Shown here piece by piece: positions 57,902 to 64,000 of a DNA stretch of 64,000 bases (position 1 is its first letter; each line of letters opens with the position of its first letter). The stretch is from Streptomyces sp. NBC_01803. Lineage in GTDB: Bacteria; Actinomycetota; Actinomycetes; Streptomycetales; Streptomycetaceae. Location of the stretch: positions 4,634,501 to 4,698,500 of the forward strand of contig NZ_CP109073.1 in NCBI RefSeq assembly GCF_035917415.1, read 5' to 3'. Made by a program: the position numbers and the translations under genes. The notes beneath the pieces are model-generated. The model saw only the letters and a program-made list of their open reading frames with translations, ran no database searches and had not been told where the DNA came from.

Positions 57902-59173
57902 GTGCGCGACACGTCACGCTCCGGCGTGGAACGACTGCTGCTCGTGTCGACGAACTACGCGCCCGAACAGGCCGGTATCGGCCCGTACGCGGCGCAGATC
58001 GCCGAGCACCTCGCCGCCGCGCGCGGCGCCGAGGTGCACGTGCTCGCGGGTATGCCGCACTATCCGGCCTGGCGCGTCGACCCCGCCTGGCGGGGGAAGT
58101 GGCGCCAGGTGGACGAGCGCGCCGGAGTACGCATACACCGAAGACGCCATTCCGTGCCCGCGCGCCAGACGGCCGCCCGCCGGGCCCTGTACGAGGCGTC
58201 GATCCTCGTCCACGGTCTGGCCGCGCCCCCCCGCATGCCCCGCCCCGACGCCGTGCTCGCCCAGGTGCCCAGCCTGGCCGGCGGGGTGCTCGCGGCCCGC
58301 GCCGCGCGCCGGTACGGAGTCCCCTACGTGCCCATCGTGCAGGATCTGATGGGCGCCGCCGCCGAGCAGAGCGGCATCAGCGGCGGCGGCCGGGCCGCGT
58401 CCGCCGCGTCCGCCGTGGAGCGCCGCGTGCTGCGCGGCGCCACGCTCGTCGGCATCATCCACGACACCTTCCGCGAGCGCGTCCGCGCGCTCGGCGTCCC
58501 CGCGGACCGCATCCGCCTCGTGCCCAACTGGTCGCACGTCAGCGGCCCGGTCGTGCCGCGCGAGAAGACCAGGGCCCGGCTCGGCTGGCCGCCGGACCAG
58601 ACCGTGCTGCTGCACTCGGGGAACATGGGCCTCAAGCAGGGGCTCGAAGTCCTGATCGACACCGCCCGCCACGCGCCCGAGCTGCGCGTCGTGCTGATGG
58701 GCGACGGCAGCCAGCGCCCGCGCCTGACCGAGCTGGCCGCCGGGGTGCCCAACGTCGAGTTCCTGCCGCCCGCCGCCGCCGAGGACTTCCCCGACGTGCT
58801 GGCCGCGGCCGACGCCCTCGTCGTCACCCAGCGGGCGGCCGTGCTCGACATGAGCGTGCCGTCCAAGCTCACCTCCTACTTCGCGGCCGGCCGGCCCGTC
58901 CTCGCCTCGGTCGCCGCCGGCGGCGGCACCGCCCAGGAGATCCGCCGCTCCGACGCCGGCCGCCTGGTCCCGCCCGAGGACCCCGCCGCCCTGGCCGCCG
59001 CCGCCCGCGAGCTGGCCGCCGACCCCGGCGCCGCCGACGCCATCGGGACCAGGGGCGCCGGGTACGCCCGCGACCACCTGTCCCGCGCGGCCGGACTGGA
59101 CCGTGTCACCGCACTGCTCGACGAGGCACTGGCCCTGGCCGGGCGGCCCGTCCGGAAGGGAAGAGACGCATGA
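57902..59173 (+). CDS. GT4-type glycosyltransferase (WcaI-like)
   Basis: 423 aa from GTG 57902 with a strong GGGGGAGGAG site; the frame is open 45 codons further upstream without coding character. The Rossmann domains of a GT-B retaining glycosyltransferase are seen: LLLVSTNYAPEQAGIGPYAA, LHSGNMGLKQGLEVLIDTAR and, near the donor site, AADALVVTQRAAVLDMSVPS followed by KLTSYFAAGRPVLASV. The closest pattern is WcaI/colanic-acid fucosyltransferases. It overlaps the Wzz-like gene by ATGA. Confidence 0.93.
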   Translation: MRDTSRSGVERLLLVSTNYAPEQAGIGPYAAQIAEHLAAARGAEVHVLAGMPHYPAWRVDPAWRGKWRQVDERAGVRIHRRRHSVPARQTAARRALYEASILVHGLAAPPRMPRPDAVLAQVPSLAGGVLAARAARRYGVPYVPIVQDLMGAAAEQSGISGGGRAASAASAVERRVLRGATLVGIIHDTFRERVRALGVPADRIRLVPNWSHVSGPVVPREKTRARLGWPPDQTVLLHSGNMGLKQGLEVLIDTARHAPELRVVLMGDGSQRPRLTELAAGVPNVEFLPPAAAEDFPDVLAAADALVVTQRAAVLDMSVPSKLTSYFAAGRPVLASVAAGGGTAQEIRRSDAGRLVPPEDPAALAAAARELAADPGAADAIGTRGAGYARDHLSRAAGLDRVTALLDEALALAGRPVRKGRDA

Positions 59174-61020
59174 GCGCAGCGCGCGACGACGGCCGCGGCT
59201 TCGTCGGCCAGGGCGGCCCGGGCGGCCACTCCGGGCATCCCTACGACGAACCGGACCTGCTGCGCGACCAGTTCCGCCAGCTCCTGCGCTACCGGCTGCT
59301 GATCATCTGCGGCATCCTCGTCGGCCTGGCCGGCGGCGGCTGGCTCGGCCTCTCGGCCAACGAGACGTACATCGCCAACAGCGAGATCACTGTCCGGATC
59401 CCGACGGCCAGCCTGCTGGCCGAGCCCTCCGCCATCGATCGCGTGGTGATGGGCTCCGAACGCCGCACCGCCGTGAGCAACCTGATCGCCCAGGGCGCCG
59501 CCGAGCACCTCGGCCTTCCCGCCGACCGGGCCAGGGGGCTCAGGAGCGGCCTCCAGGTCACCAACCCGCCCAACACCGAGGTGCTGCGCTTCTCGTACTC
59601 GGCCGACGACCCGCGGGTGGCCGCCGACCGTGCCGACGCCTTCGTCCGGTCGTACCTGGCGAACCGTCAGGCCGACGCCGAGGAGAGCATCCAGCGCACC
59701 ATCGAGTCCTACGAGCAACAGCGCGACCCGCTGCTGGAGCGCCGGGCCGAGCTGGAGGACCGCCTGGCCGTCAGCGTGGAGGGCACCACCGGCTACGACC
59801 GCACCATCGCCGACCTGTCCGGCGTCAACGACGAGATCTCCGGCATCAACACCGAGATCGCCACCCTGCAGTCCGTGGACACCAGCGGCGGCCGGGTCAT
59901 CACCGAGGCCGTCCCGCCCGGCAGCCCCTCCGGTCCCGGCCTGCCGCTGCTGCTGGGCCTCGGCTACGTGGTCGGCATCGGCATAGGGCTGCTCGCCGCC
60001 TGGGTGCGGCTGGTGTTCGACCCCACCGTCCGGTCGGCGGGTGACGTCACCCGCGCGCTGCGCGCCCCGGTCCTCGGCGTCCTGCCCCGCACCGGGCGCG
60101 GCCACCCCGACCAGCTCCTCGCGGAGGGCCGGCTGGCCGAGGAGTACCGCTCGGTCGCGTTCCGGCTCGCCTACGACGAGACGTTCGCCCAGCGCCGCCG
60201 GCTGCTGGTGGTCGCGCCGCGCGGCAGCATCGAGACGCCGCTGGCCGCCTCGGTCAACCTCACGGCGGCGTTCGCCGAGATGGGCATGGACGCCCTGCTG
60301 GTCGAGGCCGACCTGCGCACGCCCACGCTCACCGACCAGCTCCGGCACGCCGACGGCGTCCGTCCCGGCTGGGCCAGCTCGCCCGGCCGCGAGGACGGCG
60401 GCTGGCCGGCCGGCCTGCGGGTGCCGATAGACGCGGGCGAGTCCGGGATCTTCGACCTGGTGCCCGGCCGCCGCGTGCGGAACGTGCCGCGCGCCCTCAC
60501 CTCCCCGGCCGCCACCCAGCTCATCGGGCACGCCGACACCAAGGGCTCGGTCGTCGTCGTCCTCGCCCCCGCGGTCCTGTCCTACGCCGACGCCATCGCG
60601 CTCATCGACCGCGTCGACGGCGTGGTGGTCGTCTGCGACCCGAGCCAGGTGCGCCGCGACGACCTCGCCCGGGTGCGGGAGCTGGTGGTCGGCGCCGGTG
60701 GCATCCTGCTCGGCGCGGTGCTGCACTCCTGGGGCAGCGGCAGTGACTACGAGCGGCGGGAGCCGGAGGACGCGGTCCCGAACACCGCCACGACCGGCAC
60801 CGGCACCGGCACCGCCCGCGCCGCGGCGCCGCCGCGCCCGCGCGCCGCCGTCGACGAACGGATCAGGTACCGCGACGCGCCCGCCCGGGACCGCGAGCGG
60901 GACCGGGAACGCCGCGTGCCCCGCCCGCCGGACCCCGACCTGCGCGACATCGGCTCGGAGACCCTGGGCCTGCGCATCCTGGACCCGAGCGATCTGGAAG
61001 ACGGTTCCCCCCGGCAGTGA
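59170..61020 (+). CDS. Wzz-like chain-length protein with degenerate tyrosine-kinase-like domain
   Basis: 616 aa from ATG 59170. Membrane helices lie near residues 42-60 and 257-280, with a periplasmic coiled part between (AEESIQRTIESYEQQRDPLL). The C-terminal domain resembles a BY-kinase, but the P-loop region reads VVAPRGSIETPLAASVNLTA and lacks the GK(S/T), so ATP binding is doubtful. After about residue 530 the tail is Arg/Asp rich and disordered. It should set polymer length in the Wzx/Wzy-type pathway. It overlaps the flippase gene by GTGA. Confidence 0.87.
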   Translation: MSAARDDGRGFVGQGGPGGHSGHPYDEPDLLRDQFRQLLRYRLLIICGILVGLAGGGWLGLSANETYIANSEITVRIPTASLLAEPSAIDRVVMGSERRTAVSNLIAQGAAEHLGLPADRARGLRSGLQVTNPPNTEVLRFSYSADDPRVAADRADAFVRSYLANRQADAEESIQRTIESYEQQRDPLLERRAELEDRLAVSVEGTTGYDRTIADLSGVNDEISGINTEIATLQSVDTSGGRVITEAVPPGSPSGPGLPLLLGLGYVVGIGIGLLAAWVRLVFDPTVRSAGDVTRALRAPVLGVLPRTGRGHPDQLLAEGRLAEEYRSVAFRLAYDETFAQRRRLLVVAPRGSIETPLAASVNLTAAFAEMGMDALLVEADLRTPTLTDQLRHADGVRPGWASSPGREDGGWPAGLRVPIDAGESGIFDLVPGRRVRNVPRALTSPAATQLIGHADTKGSVVVVLAPAVLSYADAIALIDRVDGVVVVCDPSQVRRDDLARVRELVVGAGGILLGAVLHSWGSGSDYERREPEDAVPNTATTGTGTGTARAAAPPRPRAAVDERIRYRDAPARDRERDRERRVPRPPDPDLRDIGSETLGLRILDPSDLEDGSPRQ

Positions 61021-62234
61021 GCAGCAGACGCAACGCGGCGGTCGCCGCCTCGGTCGCCGACCAGGGGGTGGCCGCGCTCACCAACATCGCCGTGGTGGTG
61101 TGCGCGGCCCGGCAGTCCACGGCGGGCGACTTCGCCTCGTTCGCCGTCGTCTACACGGTCTTCGCGCTGCTGCTCGGCTTCACCGGCGCGTATGTCGGCC
61201 AGGCCCTGGTGCTGCGCCAGGGCTCCGAGCCGGAGCTGCACCGGCACTGCGTGGCCTCGGGTGCCTTCACCGCCTACGCCTCCACGCTGCTCGGCGCGGC
61301 CCTGACGGCCGTCACGTTCGCGATACCCGGCGGCATCCCCGAGGGCCTGGCGGCGCTCGGTCTGGTGCTGCCGATCGTGCTCACGCAGGACACGGCGCGG
61401 TACGCCTTCGCCGTGCTGCGCCGCCCGCATCTGGCGCTCGCCGCCGACTCGTTGCGCTGTGCGGTGGCCATCCCGGTGCTGGCCCTCCAGCCGTACGGGA
61501 CCGGGCCGGGCCGCATGGTGCTGGCCTGGGGCCTGTCCGCGATCCCGGCCGTGCTGCTGTCGGTGCTGCTGCTGGCCCGCCTCACGCGCGGCGCGGCGCG
61601 CGGCGCGCGGGCCCGTTGGCTGCTGGACTCGGGACACCTGGGGCGCCGGTTCGCCGTGGAGTTCGGCGTCGGCAACGCGGCCTCGCAGCTCGCCATCGTC
61701 GGCCTCGGCGTCTTCGGCAACCACCTCGCGGTCGGCGCCCTGCGCGGCGCCACCACCCTCTTCGGGCCGATGAACGTGCTGTTCAACGCCGCGACCGGCT
61801 TCGGCCCGCCGCTGCTGAGCCGCATCCGCACCCCGCACCGGCAGGCCCGCGCCGCCGGCCTCGCGGGCGGCGGCCTCGCCGCGCTCGCGGCGCTGACGGC
61901 CACCGCGCTCGCCCTGCTGCCCACCGGGCTTGGCCGTGAACTCCTGGGTGACACCTGGGAGTCGGCGGCCCGGCTGCTGCCCGCCACGGGCAGTCAGTAC
62001 GCCGCGATGGCGCTGGGTACCTGCGGCCTGCTACTCCTGCGCGTCCTGGTGCCGCGCGCCACGCTGCCGATCCAGGTGGTCTTCTCGGCCGTGTCCGTCG
62101 CCAGCCTGATGGTCGGCTACATGGTCGGCGGCATCCCGGGCGCGGCCTGGGGCCTGTGTGTCGGCTCGGCCGCCAAGGCCGGGGCGGTCTGGCTGCGGGT
62201 CGGCCTCGAACTGCGCACGGTGGTCAGGCACTGA
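61017..62234 (+). CDS. Polysaccharide flippase-like protein (Wzx/MATE fold)
   Basis: 405 aa from GTG 61017. About twelve hydrophobic helices (FASFAVVYTVFALLLGFTGA, FGVGNAASQLAIVGLGVFGN and LFGPMNVLFNAATGFGPPLL among them) fit the MATE-like oligosaccharide flippase superfamily. It is last in the co-translated glycosyltransferase-Wzz-flippase set. It should move lipid-linked repeat units across the membrane. Its 3' end overlaps the convergent peptidase by 11 bp. Confidence 0.85.
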   Translation: MSSRRNAAVAASVADQGVAALTNIAVVVCAARQSTAGDFASFAVVYTVFALLLGFTGAYVGQALVLRQGSEPELHRHCVASGAFTAYASTLLGAALTAVTFAIPGGIPEGLAALGLVLPIVLTQDTARYAFAVLRRPHLALAADSLRCAVAIPVLALQPYGTGPGRMVLAWGLSAIPAVLLSVLLLARLTRGAARGARARWLLDSGHLGRRFAVEFGVGNAASQLAIVGLGVFGNHLAVGALRGATTLFGPMNVLFNAATGFGPPLLSRIRTPHRQARAAGLAGGGLAALAALTATALALLPTGLGRELLGDTWESAARLLPATGSQYAAMALGTCGLLLLRVLVPRATLPIQVVFSAVSVASLMVGYMVGGIPGAAWGLCVGSAAKAGAVWLRVGLELRTVVRH

Positions 62235-63201
62235 GCTCCCACACCGCGTGTGCCAGGGCGTCGGCGGTGCGGTCGAGGGCGGTCTCCGAGACATTGGCGG
62301 TGTCGTCGCACGCCTGGTGGTAGCAGGGGTCGAACGGCTCGCCCGCCGTGCCGTCCCACAGCGCGGCCTGCTGCTCGGTCATCGTCTCCCCGGCTCCGGT
62401 GAACAGGCCGCTGACCGGGATGCCCGCGTCGAGGAACGGCACGTGGTCGCTGCGGCCGTCCATCTCGTCGGCCGGCTCGACGGCGACGCCGCGCGCGGCG
62501 AACCAGTCGGTGAGGACGCCGGCGAGCGCCGGGTCGTCGTCGTAGACGAAGTACCCGGGGTTGGCGGAGCCGGTCATGTCGGAGTTGAGGTAGCCGGTGA
62601 CGGCGGCCCGGTCGGCGTCCGGCAGGGTGTCCAGGTAGTGCCGGGAGCCGACCATGCCCAGCTCCTCGGCGCCCCACCAGGCGAACCGCAGCCGCTTCGC
62701 CGGCGCCAGGTCCGCCTCCGCGACCGCCAGGGCCACTTCGAGCAGGACGGCCGAGCCGGAGCCGTTGTCGTTGATGCCGGGCACCGACCGCACCGTGTCC
62801 AGGTGGGCGCCGGCGATCAGCGTCTCGTCGGTGGCGGTGGCGGTGGCGGTGGCGGTGGCGGTGTGCGGCCACTCGGCGACGAGGTTGTAGCCGGTGGCGC
62901 CCGCGTGGGTGAACTCCTGCCGGACCGTCGTCCAGCCGGCCTCGTCCAGCAGGGCCTGGAGGTGGTCGACGGCGGCGGCGTAGCCGGGCTGCCCGTGGGC
63001 GCGGTCGCCGCCGTTGGCCTCGGCGACCGCCGCCAGGTCGGCCAGGTGCGCGCGGACGTCGGCCACGGCGATGTCGGGGGCCGCCGCCGTGGCGTGCGGG
63101 CGCGGTTCGGCGGCGGCGGTGAGCAGCAGGCAGGCGGTCAGCGCGGCGGCACCGGCGCGGGCGAGGCGGGCGAGGCGGGCGAGGCGGTTCACGGCCCGCA
63201 T
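62224..63201 (-). CDS. Secreted M28-family zinc peptidase
   Basis: 325 aa with a signal peptide (RAGAAALTACLLLTAAAEPR). The metal ligands of the M28 family are in place: His/Asp in AGAHLDTV, Asp in PGINDNGSGSA, the Glu pair in WWGAEELG, Asp in NSDMTGSANPG and the last His near CYHQACDD. A TATATATATAT run (encoded by a hexanucleotide repeat) interrupts a loop before the first His. It should act as an aminopeptidase outside the cell. It lies within a polysaccharide locus, perhaps by chance. Confidence 0.9.
   Translation of the reverse strand: MRAVNRLARLARLARAGAAALTACLLLTAAAEPRPHATAAAPDIAVADVRAHLADLAAVAEANGGDRAHGQPGYAAAVDHLQALLDEAGWTTVRQEFTHAGATGYNLVAEWPHTATATATATATDETLIAGAHLDTVRSVPGINDNGSGSAVLLEVALAVAEADLAPAKRLRFAWWGAEELGMVGSRHYLDTLPDADRAAVTGYLNSDMTGSANPGYFVYDDDPALAGVLTDWFAARGVAVEPADEMDGRSDHVPFLDAGIPVSGLFTGAGETMTEQQAALWDGTAGEPFDPCYHQACDDTANVSETALDRTADALAHAVWELSA
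62830..62863. repeat. Hexanucleotide repeat inside the M28 peptidase gene
   Basis: GGTGGC is repeated five times plus four bases, giving alternating Thr-Ala in the minus-strand protein. Changes in copy number would keep the frame. Slippage-prone, but the function is unclear. Confidence 0.85.
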
Positions 63202-63234
63202 CGTGCCGCGCCGGACCGCGTCGGGCGGCCCGGC

Positions 63235-64000
63235 TCACCGCAGCTGTGCCCTCGGGTCCCCGCGCAGGGTGGTGACCAGGGCCAGGCAGAGCAGCGCGAT
63301 CCCGATCCGGCCGGACGCCTGGAGCAGCGAGCCGCGCAGCAGGATGAAGCTGTAGCCGGCGAGGACCGGGACGACGACGGCCAGCACGTTGCCCGGCGAG
63401 GGGTCGTCCAGCGTCCGCTGCACGTACTTGCGGTCGGTGCGGGCGGCCAGATAGCCCACGGCCAGGAAGCCGGCGAGCATGCCGGGCGCGCCGAAGTCGA
63501 GCCACAGCTCCGCCCAGAGGGGGGAGGAGAGGTTGGCGCTGTTGGTGCCCATCCAGCCGCCGACGAGGAAGCCGGTGTCCTGCGGCTTGCCCTCCCACAG
63601 TCCGCGCGGCACGAAGAACAGCACGGCGCCCGTCACCTGCTGCCCGTAGGTGTGGCCGTTGCCGTCGGCCTCGTAGGTGATGGTGTTGGCGAACATGTTG
63701 ACCTGGTCGTAGTCCTTGACGACCAGCGGTTCGAGCAGCGACTGCGTCTCCACCTCCTGCCGCCCGTTCTCGTCGTAGCGGAAACGGTCGGTGAACGGGA
63801 AGACCAGCAGCGCGAAGATCACGCCCAGCGCCAGCGCCGCCCGGTACATCACGGGGCTGCGCGGGAAGACGGTGAAGAGCAGCGCGAAGAGGACCGTGAG
63901 GAACCAGTAGCGCGGGTTCGAGATCGGGTTGTTGACGATCGCGTTGATCACCAGCAGTCCGGCCCAGGGCAGCAGCACGCTCGGCCGCCGCCGCGCCCGG
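63235..64000 (-). CDS. O-antigen/repeat-unit polymerase-like membrane protein, 5' end cut by the window
   Basis: About 255 codons of the C-terminal part are visible, and the frame is still open at base 64000. Hydrophobic helices (WFLTVLFALLFTVFP, ALALGVIFALLVFPF, AVVVPVLAGYSFILLRGSLL) alternate with a large loop (SLLEPLVVKDYDQVNMFANT, NSANLSSPLWAELWLDFGAP). The Gly-Arg-Ile rich end is typical of Wzy-like polymerases (oligosaccharide repeat unit polymerase). It completes the flippase/chain-length set on the other strand. Confidence 0.8.
   Translation of the reverse strand, partial: RARRRPSVLLPWAGLLVINAIVNNPISNPRYWFLTVLFALLFTVFPRSPVMYRAALALGVIFALLVFPFTDRFRYDENGRQEVETQSLLEPLVVKDYDQVNMFANTITYEADGNGHTYGQQVTGAVLFFVPRGLWEGKPQDTGFLVGGWMGTNSANLSSPLWAELWLDFGAPGMLAGFLAVGYLAARTDRKYVQRTLDDPSPGNVLAVVVPVLAGYSFILLRGSLLQASGRIGIALLCLALVTTLRGDPRAQLR

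Noticed and set aside
57826..59169. N-terminal extension of the Wzz-like frame over the glycosyltransferase gene
   Set aside because: The extension is Arg/Pro/Ala rich and out of frame with the conserved glycosyltransferase; the ATGA overlap gives the natural start at 59170.

Overview
The base composition is very high in G+C, with strong third-position G/C bias, AGGAGG-type ribosome sites, frequent ATGA/GTGA gene overlaps and many typical actinomycete families (SCO5918-like protein, BldC/MerR-like regulators, DUF1876, Asp23, ECF sigma factors). This is a chromosomal segment of a Streptomyces or a close relative. No rRNA or tRNA gene was found by eye.

Region 1 (1-5.9 kb) is a type I-E CRISPR-Cas locus read left to right: the 3' end of cas8e (cse1), cas11 (cse2), cas7, cas5, cas6e, cas1, cas2, and an array of 12 repeats of 29 nt with 11 spacers of exactly 32 nt. 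cas8e runs into cas11 in one open frame with no stop codon, while cas11 keeps its own ribosome site and ATG. The array starts only 18 nt after cas2. Its last, degenerate repeat is read by a convergent gene. Region 2 (5.9-15.1 kb) carries small membrane or beta-domain proteins on the minus strand, then a tightly coupled three-gene operon of two unrecognised proteins and a 966-aa TPR-CHAT protease. A lone, differently sequenced type I-E repeat and a MazG-like pyrophosphohydrolase follow. CRISPR locus, CHAT operon, orphan repeat and MazG together look like a defence island, and the three-gene CHAT operon is the best candidate for an undescribed system.

Region 3 (15.4-32 kb) mixes intact genes (TetR/quinone oxidoreductase, DHFR-like, ECF sigma with CU044_5270-type partner, VOC proteins, VapBC, AraC) with decay: a frameshifted LysR gene, an MFS remnant, an IS630 transposase with several frameshifts and other broken frames. 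It looks like an eroding accessory segment. Region 4 (32-43.6 kb) holds haloalkane dehalogenase/MarR, a Ser/Thr kinase-TM2 fusion, a MerR-like regulator, an ECF42-type sigma cluster with its DGPF partner, an MBL-fold hydrolase and a secreted lipase.

Region 5 (43.8-51.2 kb) has a second MerR-like paralogue with the same promoter, a cold-shock cluster (csp, DEAD-box helicase, SCO5918-like), YihY/BrkB, and an Asp23/Gls24 group with its own ECF sigma factor and a protein that appears to join an anti-sigma finger to an Asp23-like domain. Region 6 (51.2-64 kb) contains PhzF, a Bcr/CflA transporter, an Rsm22-like protein and a primase-polymerase-like protein. It ends in a surface polymer locus: CDP-alcohol phosphatidyltransferase, cytidylyltransferase, glycosyltransferase, Wzz-like protein, flippase, M28 peptidase and a repeat-unit polymerase cut by the window end.
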